Source: Novosphingobium cyanobacteriorum
GTDB taxonomy: Bacteria > Pseudomonadota > Alphaproteobacteria > Sphingomonadales > Sphingomonadaceae
Length of the DNA: 64,000 bases
NCBI RefSeq assembly: GCF_029436685.1
Contig: NZ_JAROCY010000021.1
Location: forward strand, 1 to 64,000
Direction of reading: 5' to 3'
A program made the position numbers and the translations under genes. Below are positions 50,177-59,747 of the stretch, piece by piece. Under the pieces are notes generated by a model. That model did no database searches and was not told the DNA's origin. It saw only the letters and a program-made list of their open reading frames with translations. Positions within the stretch are counted from its first letter, which is position 1. Each line of letters opens with the position of its first letter.

Positions 50177-51682
50177 TCAGAACTCCGACCAGTCGTCCAC
50201 AGCCAGGGCCAGGTTGCCTGAAACGGCAGGCATCGCCGGGGAAGCCTTGGCCGGAACATGTCCGGTGCGCGGCGCGCTGCGCGTGGCGATCGGCGCAGGC
50301 GTGGACGCGGCGTTCGCTGCAACCGACCTTGCCGGTGCCTGCATGTTCCCCGGATTGTGCCCGGTCCTGAACACCTGAACCAGCTCCGCCAGCCGCTGCC
50401 CCTGTTCGGAAAGACCGTGTGCGGAAGCGGCAGTTTCTTCCACCATCGCGGCGTTCTGCTGGGTGTTGCGTTCGATCGATCCGATCGCGGCGTTCACATC
50501 CTGCAGGTTTTCCGCCTGCTGGCTTGCCTTGGTCGAAATGTCGAGCACGCTGGTTTCCACCGTGGCGATGCGGTCCACGATATGCTTCAGCGCCTCGCCC
50601 GTCTTGGCCACCAGTTCCACGCCGGCGTCCACCTGCCCGGTGCTGGTGCTGATCAGAGTCTTGATTTCCTGTGCGGCATCGGCGCTGCGCTGCGCCAGCG
50701 CGCGCACTTCGGTGGCCACCACGGCAAAGCCCTTGCCCGCCTCGCCCGCGCGGGCAGCCTCAACCCCGGCGTTCAGCGCCAGCAGGTTGGTCTGGAAGGC
50801 GATGCCGTCGATCACGCCGACGATCTGCGAGATTTCCTGCGAAGACTGATGGATCGCGCTCATCGCCTCGACCGCACGCTTCACCACCGCGCCGCCTTCG
50901 CTGGCCTCGCCATGCACGCGGCGCACGGTTTCGCTGGCGTCCTTGGCGCTGCCCGCATTCTCGTGCACGCCGGTGTTCACCCGGCCCAGCGCGACGGTCG
51001 ACTGCTCGATCGAGCCCGCCTGCTGCTCGGTGCGCCCGGCCAGGTCCTCGCTCGCATGGCGAATCTCGTCGGCGCTCACGCGGATCTGCATCGCGGTTTC
51101 CACCACCTGCGCGATGGCGACGCGCAGTCCCCCGATCGCACGGTTGAAGTCGCTGCGCAGCTGTTCGTATTCGGGCGGAAACGGCTGGCTGATATCCTGG
51201 CTCAGATCGTTTTCCGCCAGCCGGCCCAGTGCGGCTCGCAGCGCGCCCACAACTTCCTGCTCGGCCTTGGTCGAGGTTTCCACCCGCTTGGCGTTCTCGG
51301 CAAACACCGCCATGGCCTTGGTCATCCGGCCCACGCAATCCTTGTAGTCGGTGAACCGCACCGGGCTGTCGAGATCGCCGTCCGCCAGCGCTTCCATGCG
51401 CACCACCGTCTCGACATAGGGATCGGCGATGGAGCGCGAACACAAATAGGCGGCAAACAGGCCCGCGCCGGAACAAGCCACATAGACGCCAATCGACCAG
51501 TTGAGCGCAGTATCGACCGCATCGCGCGTCGACTGGTCCACTCCGGCCCCCATGGCGGATTCGATATAGAAATGCTGGCCGATCACCGTGGCCAGGCACA
51601 GGCAGGTAAGCGCGGCCATGAAGCCGAATACGGCAAACAGTTTCTGCCTTATTGGCAGTTCTTTTTCATACCACGAAAGCAT
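50177..51682 (-). CDS. Methyl-accepting chemotaxis protein
   Basis: A 501-aa receptor. Two helices (about 13-35 and 62-83) enclose a very short periplasmic loop; then HAMP, a helical coiled-coil region and the signalling hairpin tip IAFQTNLLALNAGVEAARAGE. The C-terminus ends DDWSEF, resembling the WxxF pentapeptide that tethers CheR/CheB. The tiny sensory loop suggests a cytoplasmic or membrane signal. ATG 51682 is chosen (AAGAGGG upstream); ATG 51712 is possible. No other che gene is in the window. Confidence 0.9.
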   Translation of the reverse strand: MLSWYEKELPIRQKLFAVFGFMAALTCLCLATVIGQHFYIESAMGAGVDQSTRDAVDTALNWSIGVYVACSGAGLFAAYLCSRSIADPYVETVVRMEALADGDLDSPVRFTDYKDCVGRMTKAMAVFAENAKRVETSTKAEQEVVGALRAALGRLAENDLSQDISQPFPPEYEQLRSDFNRAIGGLRVAIAQVVETAMQIRVSADEIRHASEDLAGRTEQQAGSIEQSTVALGRVNTGVHENAGSAKDASETVRRVHGEASEGGAVVKRAVEAMSAIHQSSQEISQIVGVIDGIAFQTNLLALNAGVEAARAGEAGKGFAVVATEVRALAQRSADAAQEIKTLISTSTGQVDAGVELVAKTGEALKHIVDRIATVETSVLDISTKASQQAENLQDVNAAIGSIERNTQQNAAMVEETAASAHGLSEQGQRLAELVQVFRTGHNPGNMQAPARSVAANAASTPAPIATRSAPRTGHVPAKASPAMPAVSGNLALAVDDWSEF

Positions 51683-51885
51683 CGGTGTCGACCCTCTTGA
51701 CACACCGGACATAATCCCCGGCAAGGGTGTCGATAGCAGCGTACTGCCTCTAGCTGTCCTACCGTGCACATAGGCACATGCGCGAAATGGCGTTTAGGCT
51801 TCGGTTAATCGGCAGCCTGCCCCGCCACCGGCTGCATTGGCGAAGTTCTATTTACGTCAGTTAGTTACATGATCTGACTTTGGAT

Positions 51886-54800
51886 TCAGAGCACCAGCAC
51901 GTTCTCCAACTGCGCGATCTGGTAGTTGAACGAAGGCGTATCGATCAGCAGGAAATCGCTCGCCACGATGTTCGTGCCCGGGGTGAACGTGGCCAGCAGC
52001 ACCTTCGCCTGCGGCCCGTTGGCGTCGTAATCCACCCACAGCTGGCCGCTGCCCCTGTCATAGATGGCGATATCGTCCTCGTCCCTGGCGCTGGTGCCGA
52101 AGGCAAGCCCCCCCGCCAGCAGGTATCCGGAGACATAGTCGTTCACCACCATGATCTTGTCGGTGCCGGAAACGAAGTCGGTGATCTTGTCCGCGTTCTG
52201 GCCGAACCCCGTGGAGATCACGAACTGGTCCTTGCCCGCGCCCCCGGTCATCGTGTCGATCCCCTGCCCGCCGAACAGGAAATCGTCGCCGTCTCCGCCG
52301 TTCAGCGTGTCCGCGCCGGCATGGCCAAGCAGGCTGTCTGCCCCGCCGCCGCCGCTGATGGTGTTGTTCGCGCTGTTGCCGCCCAAAACATTGTCGGTGC
52401 CTGATCCGGTGAGCGAGGCCGCATTGGCTCCGGTCAGCGATCCGACTTCGATATTGTCGCCCAGCGTGAAGCTGTCCCCGCCGAAGGCGCGATCAAAGCC
52501 GGCGGCGGCGTTTTCCACCAGCGTGTCGCCCGTTCCGGCGGTGATATAGGTGTCATCGCCATTGCCGCCTTCCATGCGGTCGGCCCCGGCGCCCCCGGTC
52601 AGCCTGTCGGCTCCGTCGCCACCCAGCAGCGTGTCGTTGCCATCGCCGCCATCCAGCAGATTGGCCAGGCCATTGCCGGTGATCGTGTTGGCCAGGCCGT
52701 TTCCGGTGCCCTTCAGCGCCAATCCATCGAGCGTCAGATTCTCCACGTTGTCGCCCAGCGTGTAATCGATCGTGGCCAAAACGGTGTCGGTGCCCCCGCC
52801 GGAAAGCTCGGTCACCACATCTCCCGCGTTATCCACGCTATAGCTGTCGCTGCCCGCGCCGCCCTTCATGGCGTCGGCGCCCGCGCCGCCGTCGATGATG
52901 TCCGCCAGGTCGGTGCCGGTCAGCACGTTGGCCCCGGCATTGCCATAAAGCCGGATCGCCTTGCCAAAGCCCGATGCGTCCACGTTGATGGCCGCAGTGC
53001 CGGTGCGGTCGGCCACTGCACCGCTGCCCGTGCCGATCACCACCGCATCGATCCCGGAACCGCCCGCCACGAGGGTGAAAGTGCCAGCCGTCCTGGCGGC
53101 ATAGCGCAGTTCGTCGATCCCGCCTGCGCCCGTGTCGGCAATCACCGCGCCGGCAAATTCCGCCGCGCTCGCCACCACATAGACGTCGCTGCCATCCCCG
53201 CCGTCGAGATGGTCGGCCCCGCCGCCGCCCACCAGCACGTCATTGCCGCCCAAGCCCAACAGCGTGTTGGCCGCGCCATTGCCGATCAGCACGTTGCGCT
53301 GGGCATTGCCCGTACCATCGATCGCGGCCATGCTGGTCAGGGTCAGGTTCTCGACATTGGCCGCCAGTGTATAGGACACCGAAGCCTTCACCAGATCGGC
53401 ACCCTCGCCCGCCGCCTCCACGATCGTGTCAAGGGCATCGGTCACCACATAGGTGTCGTTGCCCAGGCCTCCGGTCAGGGTGTCGGCCCCGGCTCCGCCA
53501 TCAAGGGTATCCTTGCCGTCTCCGCCGTTCAGCTGGTCATCGCCGCCTCCGCCCAGCAGGGTGTTGGCCAGGCTGTCACCCTGCATCGTATCGGCAAAGG
53601 CCGATCCGGTGACCTTCTCCACGTTCTGCAACTGTGCGTTGCCGCCGATGAAGCCCCCGCCATAGCCATCCACCATGGTCACGGTGACGCCCGCCTTGGC
53701 CCGGCTGAAATCCGCCGAATCCTTGCCCGCCCCGCCATCGAAGAAACCGCCTGCCGCGGTGCTGGAAAGCCTGTCGTTGCCCTCCCCGCCCAGCAGGATC
53801 ACTTCAAGCCCGTTGCTGGAAAACCTGTCTGCCCCCGCGCCGCCATCGATCGTGGTGGGCAGGTTGGTGCCACGCACCACGAAGCTGTCGGCATAGTTGG
53901 AGCCGCCCAGCCACTGGAGGTGCTCCACATTGCGGATCGTCCCGCCCAGCACCGTGCCGACGCCGGACAGGATGTCACTGGTGGTCACCGTCACGCCCAC
54001 GGCAGACCCGGCCAGCGACAGGCGCAGGGTATCATCGCCCGTGCCGCCATCCACATCGTCGCCGATGCCCGCCGCGATCAGATCGTTGCCGCCGGCCCCA
54101 TCCACCGTGTCCTTGTCCGCGTCGGTATCGTCGTAGATTTCCTTCTGGATCCAGGCCGGCCCATTCCCGGTGGCGAGCAGATCGCGATAGGCACCGCCCG
54201 TGATCGTGTCCTTGCCGTCGCCGCCATAGATATAGGAGACCGAGGCTTCGCTCGCCTCGATCACGTCGTCGCCCGCATCCCCAAAGACATATCCGGGGTA
54301 GTTGCTGGTGTTCACGTGGATGGTGTCGTTGCCGTTGCCGCCGTGGATCTCGCCTCCGGCGGTGATCGTGTCGTCGCCATCCTCGCCAAACACGGGCCAG
54401 CCCTGTCCGCTGTTCAGCAGGATCGTGTCCTTGCCCGCGCCGCCATGCACTTCGCTCAGATACTGGCTCGCCGTCGCGTCGATGTAATCGTCGCCGTCAC
54501 CCCCGTCGATCACGCTGGTGTAGTACCCGGCATAGAGGCGGTCATTGCCGCCCATGCCATAGACCTTGTTGAATTCGGCATAGCCGGTGCCGTTGTCGCG
54601 GGCATAGATCGTGTCGGCAAAGTTGCTGCCCTGCACCCAGGTCAGGTTCTCGATGCCCTTGATCGTGCCGCCACCGATGACTTGCGACGCCAGCGAAAAA
54701 TCAACCGTGATGCCCGCACTGGCGCCCATGAAGCTGATCGACAGGTAATCGCCATAAACGGTGTTGCCACCCCCATCCACGTTGTCGCCATATCCGGCAT

Positions 54801-55032
54801 AGATGTGGTCGTCGCCGTCGCCCGCCTGGATCGTGTCCTGCTCGGCTCCGGTATCGATCGAGATGGCCCGGCCATAATAGACGCCGAAGTTGGGCGCCCG
54901 GTCATCCGAAGCAATGTAGTCGTCGCCTGCCAGGCCCTTCAGCGTGTCGGCGCCAGCCCCGCCGGAGATGAAGTCCTGATCTGCCGTGCCGGTATAGCTT
55001 TCATTGCCCGCACCGCCCGAAAAATCGCCCAT
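51886..55032 (-). CDS. RTX (hemolysin-type calcium-binding) secreted protein
   Basis: A 1048-aa acidic repeat protein. Many GGxGxDxLx nonapeptides occur along the chain, dense at about 490-640, 780-830 and 880-1000, with spaced beta-rich segments between (VENLTL, VTVTTSDI). There is no N-terminal signal peptide. The C-terminal DKITDFVSGTDKI and hydrophobic tail fit a type I secretion signal. No catalytic domain was recognised, so it may be an adhesin or surface-layer-like protein. ATG 55032 begins directly before the first repeat. No type I secretion genes are nearby; it is divergent from the M16 peptidase. Confidence 0.87.
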   Translation of the reverse strand: MGDFSGGAGNESYTGTADQDFISGGAGADTLKGLAGDDYIASDDRAPNFGVYYGRAISIDTGAEQDTIQAGDGDDHIYAGYGDNVDGGGNTVYGDYLSISFMGASAGITVDFSLASQVIGGGTIKGIENLTWVQGSNFADTIYARDNGTGYAEFNKVYGMGGNDRLYAGYYTSVIDGGDGDDYIDATASQYLSEVHGGAGKDTILLNSGQGWPVFGEDGDDTITAGGEIHGGNGNDTIHVNTSNYPGYVFGDAGDDVIEASEASVSYIYGGDGKDTITGGAYRDLLATGNGPAWIQKEIYDDTDADKDTVDGAGGNDLIAAGIGDDVDGGTGDDTLRLSLAGSAVGVTVTTSDILSGVGTVLGGTIRNVEHLQWLGGSNYADSFVVRGTNLPTTIDGGAGADRFSSNGLEVILLGGEGNDRLSSTAAGGFFDGGAGKDSADFSRAKAGVTVTMVDGYGGGFIGGNAQLQNVEKVTGSAFADTMQGDSLANTLLGGGGDDQLNGGDGKDTLDGGAGADTLTGGLGNDTYVVTDALDTIVEAAGEGADLVKASVSYTLAANVENLTLTSMAAIDGTGNAQRNVLIGNGAANTLLGLGGNDVLVGGGGADHLDGGDGSDVYVVASAAEFAGAVIADTGAGGIDELRYAARTAGTFTLVAGGSGIDAVVIGTGSGAVADRTGTAAINVDASGFGKAIRLYGNAGANVLTGTDLADIIDGGAGADAMKGGAGSDSYSVDNAGDVVTELSGGGTDTVLATIDYTLGDNVENLTLDGLALKGTGNGLANTITGNGLANLLDGGDGNDTLLGGDGADRLTGGAGADRMEGGNGDDTYITAGTGDTLVENAAAGFDRAFGGDSFTLGDNIEVGSLTGANAASLTGSGTDNVLGGNSANNTISGGGGADSLLGHAGADTLNGGDGDDFLFGGQGIDTMTGGAGKDQFVISTGFGQNADKITDFVSGTDKIMVVNDYVSGYLLAGGLAFGTSARDEDDIAIYDRGSGQLWVDYDANGPQAKVLLATFTPGTNIVASDFLLIDTPSFNYQIAQLENVLVL

Positions 55033-55192
55033 CCCGGCAAACTCCGCCCCCTGCCGCCTCTTTCGGCAGCGATCCATTGCCGCAAACCATAGCCATGATG
55101 GACAGCCGGGCAAGCGATCTTCGAACCGATCCGGTCAATGGCAGGCAGGGCCGTTGCGCCCTGCAGCGCGCGCGGGCACAAGGCGGCTGACC

Positions 55193-58033
55193 ATGCGCCG
55201 TATCCTGCCCTTCATCGCCGCCCTGTCTCTTGCCGCCTGCACCGCCCACGTGCAGCCGCCGCGCGCATCCGCTCCTCCTGCCGTCGACTGGGCCTTCCAG
55301 CGCAGCGATCTCGCACCCGATCCCGCCTTCCGCTTTGGCAAGCTGGACAACGGCATGCGCTTCATCATCCGGCGCAACGCCACGCCGGCGGGCACCGCGC
55401 AGGTGCGCATGGACATCGCCGCCGGATCGCTGAACGAGACCGAGGCCGAGCGCGGCTATGCCCATTTCGTGGAGCACATGGCCTTCAACGGCAGCACCCA
55501 TGTTCCCGAAGGCGAGATGGTCAGGCTGCTTGAACGCAACGGCCTTGCCTTCGGGGCTGACACCAACGCGCAGACTTCGTTCGAACAGACGCTTTACCAG
55601 CTGGACCTGCCACGCAACGATCCCGCCCTGCTCGATACCGCGCTGATGCTGATGCGCGAAACCGCGGGCGAGCTCAGCTTCACGCCCGAAGCCGTGGCGC
55701 GCGAACGCGGCGTCGTGCTGTCGGAACTGCGCGACCGGCAGGGGCTGGACCTCAACAACCTGAAGGACCAGATCGCCTTCCTCTATCCCCATGCCACCTA
55801 TCCCCGCCGCCTGCCCATCGGCACGGTGGAAAGCCTCAACGCCGCCACCGCGGCCTCGCTTCGCGCGTTCTGGGCGCGCGAATACGTGCCGGCAAAGGCG
55901 ACTCTGGTGGTCGTCGGCGATTTCGATCCCGATACCGTCGAGGCCGCAATCCGCGCGAAGTTCGCAGGCTGGCAGCCCCGCGCCGAAAGCCCGCGCCCCG
56001 ATGAAGGCGTGGTGAAACCGGGCCTTAAAGGGCAGGTGGACATCTGGATCGATCCCGCGCTGTCCGAACGCGTCGTCGCCTCGCGCCATGGCCCTTGGCT
56101 GCATGAGCCCGACACGATCGCCCAGCGCCGCCTTAACCTGCTGCGCCAGATCGGCTATGGCGCGGTCAACCGCCGCTTCCAGCGTATCAGCCGCCAGTTG
56201 GCCCCGCCGTTCCGCGGCGCCGGCTTCGGCACGGGTGACGTGTTCCGCATCGGCCGCACCACCAACCTTGTGGTCGATGTGGAGGACAAGGGCTGGCGCA
56301 ATGGCCTGATCGCCGCCGCCGCCACGCTGCGCCAGGCGTTGCGCGATGGCTTCACCGCGGAAGAGATCGCCGAGCAGGTGGCGAACACGCGCACCGCGCT
56401 GGAAAACGCCGCCGCCGGACAGGACACGCGCAGCAACGGCGCGCTCGTCGCCGCCGCGCTGGCTTTGGTGCGTGATGATCAGGTGCCGACCACGCCCGCC
56501 AGCGGGCTTGCCCGCTTCAACGCCTTTGCCGCGCAGATCACCCCGCAGGGCGTGCTCGCCGCGCTGAAGACCGAGGCGCTGCCGCTCAAGGACCCGCTGC
56601 TGCGCTTCCAGGGCCGCTCCGCGCCCGAAGGCGGCGCCGCCGCGCTGCGCAAGGCATGGAACGCCGCCGCGCGCACCACCGCCACCCGCTTCACCCCGGT
56701 GAAGGGCCCCTTTGCCTACACCGATTTCGGCCCGCCCGGCGCCGTGGTGGCTGACAGCCGCGAGCCCGCCTTCGGCATCCGCATGGTCCGCTTCGCCAAT
56801 GGCGTGCGGCTGAATCTCAAGCACACCGATCTCGACAAGGACCGCATTTCCATCCGCTATTCGCTCGATGGCGGGGAGATGCTCGATACGCGTGAAAATC
56901 CGCTGGCCATGGAGATGGCCTCCACCCTGCCCGCCGGGGGGCTGGGCAAGCATTCGCAGGACGATCTGCAGACGCTCCTCGCGGGCCGCTCGGTCTCCAA
57001 CCCCTTCGCCCCCAGCGGTGATCTGTTCACCGGCACAGTCACCACCACCCCGCGCGATCTTGAACTGCAGCTCGATCTGCTCGCCGCCACGATCAGCGAT
57101 CCCGGCTACCGGCCCGAAGCCGAGGTGCCCTTTCGCGCGAACATGACCAACTACTTCGCGCGTCTCACCGCCACCCCGCAATCGGCGCTGGCCAATGGCC
57201 AGCCGGGCGTGCTGTCAGACAATGATCCGCGCTTCACCCTGCAACCTGCGGGTGATTACCAGAAGCTCACCTTCGCCAGGCTGCGCGCCGATCTGGCCGA
57301 TCGCCTTGCCCGTGGTGCGCTTGAAATCGCCATGGTCGGCGATCTTGACGAGGACGCCGCCATTGCCCTCGTCGCCAGGACCTTCGGCGCACTGCCCCTG
57401 CGCGAAAGCGATTTCCGCCCCTATGTCGCCGAGCGCCGGCGCAGCTTCACCGCCGACCGCCGCCTTGTGGTGCTGCGGCACAAGGGCGAGGCCGATCAGG
57501 CCATCGTCCGCATGGTCTGGCCCACCACCGACGATTCCGATCCGGTCACCACCATGGGCCTCGGCCTGCTTGAACAGGTCGCTTCGGTCGAAGTGCTGGA
57601 TTCGGTGCGCGAGGCGCTGGGCAAGGCCTACAGCCCCGGTGCCGCCTCCTCGCTCTCGCGCGTGTGGACCGGCTATGGCACTTTCGCGCTGCAGGCCTCG
57701 GTCGATGCCGCCGATGTCGCCGCCACGCGCGAGGCCTTCCGCAAGACCGTGGCCGATCTCGTCTCCGCCCCGGTCGATGCCGATGTGCTCGAACGGGCCC
57801 GCGCGCCCATGCGCGAACGGATCGACGCCACGCTCAAGACCAACGGCGGCTGGCTCGCCCTGGCTGACCGCGCGCAGACGAAGCCCGATCGCATCGATCG
57901 CTTCCGCACCGCCCGCGCCCGGCTCGATGCCTTCACCGCCACCGAACTGCAGGCGCTCGCCCGGCGTTACCTCGGGGCAAAACCGGTCGAATTCCTCGTC
58001 CTGCCCGAAGCCGCGCCCGCGCCCGCAGAATAG
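55193..58033 (+). CDS. M16 family zinc peptidase lipoprotein
   Basis: A 946-aa pitrilysin-like peptidase. The signal peptide ends in a lipobox (SLAAC, Cys16), giving a periplasmic lipid-anchored enzyme. The inverted zinc motif HFVEH (His91-Glu94-His95) and downstream ERGVVLSELRD supply the active site; two M16 N/C-type halves follow, as in full-length members of about 900 aa. Divergent from the RTX gene; the stop is 3 nt from the convergent aldehyde dehydrogenase stop. Confidence 0.92.
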   Translation: MRRILPFIAALSLAACTAHVQPPRASAPPAVDWAFQRSDLAPDPAFRFGKLDNGMRFIIRRNATPAGTAQVRMDIAAGSLNETEAERGYAHFVEHMAFNGSTHVPEGEMVRLLERNGLAFGADTNAQTSFEQTLYQLDLPRNDPALLDTALMLMRETAGELSFTPEAVARERGVVLSELRDRQGLDLNNLKDQIAFLYPHATYPRRLPIGTVESLNAATAASLRAFWAREYVPAKATLVVVGDFDPDTVEAAIRAKFAGWQPRAESPRPDEGVVKPGLKGQVDIWIDPALSERVVASRHGPWLHEPDTIAQRRLNLLRQIGYGAVNRRFQRISRQLAPPFRGAGFGTGDVFRIGRTTNLVVDVEDKGWRNGLIAAAATLRQALRDGFTAEEIAEQVANTRTALENAAAGQDTRSNGALVAAALALVRDDQVPTTPASGLARFNAFAAQITPQGVLAALKTEALPLKDPLLRFQGRSAPEGGAAALRKAWNAAARTTATRFTPVKGPFAYTDFGPPGAVVADSREPAFGIRMVRFANGVRLNLKHTDLDKDRISIRYSLDGGEMLDTRENPLAMEMASTLPAGGLGKHSQDDLQTLLAGRSVSNPFAPSGDLFTGTVTTTPRDLELQLDLLAATISDPGYRPEAEVPFRANMTNYFARLTATPQSALANGQPGVLSDNDPRFTLQPAGDYQKLTFARLRADLADRLARGALEIAMVGDLDEDAAIALVARTFGALPLRESDFRPYVAERRRSFTADRRLVVLRHKGEADQAIVRMVWPTTDDSDPVTTMGLGLLEQVASVEVLDSVREALGKAYSPGAASSLSRVWTGYGTFALQASVDAADVAATREAFRKTVADLVSAPVDADVLERARAPMRERIDATLKTNGGWLALADRAQTKPDRIDRFRTARARLDAFTATELQALARRYLGAKPVEFLVLPEAAPAPAE

Positions 58034-58036
58034 CCC

Positions 58037-59392
58037 TTACTGGTGCCGATAGACCGCGCGTTCGTGGCTGAAGCACTTGAAGCCGAAGTAGCCGTGATAG
58101 CTGCCCATGCCGCTGGTGTTCACCCCGCCGAACGGCAGGTTGTTTTCCAGGTAGTGCGAGAACACGCCGTTCACCGTCACCCCGCCGGATGAAGTGCGGT
58201 TCAGCACCTCGTCCACCACTGCGTCATCCTTGCTGTAGACATAAAGCGCCAGCGGCTTGTCGCGCGCCTCGATATAGCCGATCGCCTGGTCCAGCGTGTC
58301 ATAGGTCATCACCGGGATCACCGGGGCAAAGATCTCGTCCTGCATGATCGTCATCTGCGGGGTCACGTCGGTCAGCATGGTCGGGTGCACGGTCAGGTCC
58401 TCGGCCTCGAAGGTGCCGCCCACCGCCACGGTTGCGCCCTTGGCCACGGCATCGTCGAACATCGCCTTCACCCGGTCGAAGTTCGCCTTGTTCACCACCT
58501 GCGCGATGCTGTCCTTCTTCAGCGCGCCCGCCCCGTCATAGAGGTTGGCCTTCACGTTGGCGGCAAAGCCTTCCACCAGGGCGGCCTTCCTGTCCTCCTT
58601 CACGAACACATAGTCCGGGCTGATGCAGGCCTGCCCGCCGTTGAACTGCTTGGCCGCGGCCAGCTGCGCCGCCACCTGGCCGATGTCGGCGCTGTCGTCC
58701 ACGATCACCGGGCTCTTGCCGCCCAGTTCCAGCGTCACGCTGGTCAGGTGCCTGGCCGCCGCCGCCATCACGATCTTGCCCACGCGCGGGCTGCCGGTGA
58801 AGAACACGTGGTTGAACGGCAGCTCCAGCAGCGCCGTCGCCACCGAAACATCGCCCTCGAACAGCGCAACGTCCTTTTCGTCGAAGGCCTCGCGGATGAT
58901 CGTGGCGGCGATCCGCGCCGTCGCCGGGCACAGGTCGGTCAGCTTGACGATGCAGGTGTTGCCCGCCGCAACTGCGGCCGCCACCGGGCCAAGCGCCAGG
59001 CCCAGCGGGAAGTTCCACGGCCCCAGCACCAGGCACACGCCCCGCGCTTCATGGATGATCTGCGCGCGATCGGCGGGGTTCAGCGAAGGCGTCACCTCGG
59101 TCGGCGCCATCCACGCGTCCAAATTGTCGATGTTGCGCTGCACGTTGCCGATCACGTTCAGCACCTCGGTCACGCGGATTTCGCCCACCGGCTTGCGCGT
59201 GTCTTCCAGCACCGCGCCGATGATGTCCTCGGCATGCGCCTCCACCGCCGCCTTCAGCCGCGCCAGCTTCTCCTTGCGCACCTCCGCGCCGGATGCCTTC
59301 GCCTCCCACTGATGCGCCTGCTGCAACGCGAACACGCGCGCAATCTCGGCAGAAAGGTCGGCGGCGGTCGGCTGGGGGATCGAAGAGGTCAT
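58037..59392 (-). CDS. Class-3-like (coniferyl) aldehyde dehydrogenase
   Basis: A 451-aa NAD(P)+ aldehyde dehydrogenase. GPWNFPLGLALGP, general-base Glu in TLELGGKSP and nucleophile Cys in GGQACISPDYV are present. The ending GMGSYHGYFGFKCFSHER is typical of class-3/CALDH enzymes acting on aromatic or fatty aldehydes. ATG 59392 preferred (MTSSIPQPT). A 15-bp palindrome lies 36 bp upstream. Confidence 0.92.
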   Translation of the reverse strand: MTSSIPQPTAADLSAEIARVFALQQAHQWEAKASGAEVRKEKLARLKAAVEAHAEDIIGAVLEDTRKPVGEIRVTEVLNVIGNVQRNIDNLDAWMAPTEVTPSLNPADRAQIIHEARGVCLVLGPWNFPLGLALGPVAAAVAAGNTCIVKLTDLCPATARIAATIIREAFDEKDVALFEGDVSVATALLELPFNHVFFTGSPRVGKIVMAAAARHLTSVTLELGGKSPVIVDDSADIGQVAAQLAAAKQFNGGQACISPDYVFVKEDRKAALVEGFAANVKANLYDGAGALKKDSIAQVVNKANFDRVKAMFDDAVAKGATVAVGGTFEAEDLTVHPTMLTDVTPQMTIMQDEIFAPVIPVMTYDTLDQAIGYIEARDKPLALYVYSKDDAVVDEVLNRTSSGGVTVNGVFSHYLENNLPFGGVNTSGMGSYHGYFGFKCFSHERAVYRHQ

Positions 59393-59427
59393 CGCTATCG
59401 GCATCCTGCAAGTCTGCTTGTTTGTTC

Positions 59428-59442
59428 GTTAGCCTGACTAAC
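59428..59442. promoter_or_regulatory. Palindromic operator upstream of aldehyde dehydrogenase
   Basis: GTTAG-CCTGA-CTAAC is a perfect 5-bp-arm palindrome of the TetR/AcrR type, 36 bp upstream of the dehydrogenase start. No regulator gene is adjacent. Confidence 0.5.
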
Positions 59443-59588
59443 CATCTAGAGACCCGGATGCAACGGGCGCTGGCCCCAAGGGCATGTGCATTTGTGAAAC
59501 GCGCCGCATCCGTCACGGCCGGATCACCAGTCCGGCCCCTCCATCCCACGCATCCGCCTTCCCCCGTCAGAAACATTTTGTAACTTGC

Positions 59589-59617
59589 TTAACGTTGGAT
59601 ATGTCAAATACTATAAT
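59589..59617 (+). promoter_or_regulatory. Sigma-70-like promoter before SulP/carbonic anhydrase
   Basis: TTAACG-N17-TATAAT on the plus strand, with a perfect -10 and optimal spacing, about 130 bp upstream of the SulP start. Confidence 0.5.
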
Positions 59618-59747
59618 CACTCGCATAAGGCGATATAAACGCAAATTCACCTCGAACTTCCCGCCAGGTATTCGAGCTGAACACTTCCCAGACCGCAGCG
59701 CGTGCTTGGCGATGTTCGCCAGTGCATCTGCATGTCCAGAGAGCATC

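Larger units (their letters stand above)
59393..59747. other. Divergent intergenic region: operator and promoter signals
   Basis: 355 bp between the aldehyde dehydrogenase and the SulP transporter, including an AT-rich stretch at 59570-59650. It holds the palindrome at 59428-59442 and a promoter-like pair at 59589-59617. No gene seen. Confidence 0.6.

Noticed and set aside
51886..55032. DNA tandem repeat array
   Set aside because: Repetition follows the RTX nonapeptide code at protein level; the DNA copies are diverged.
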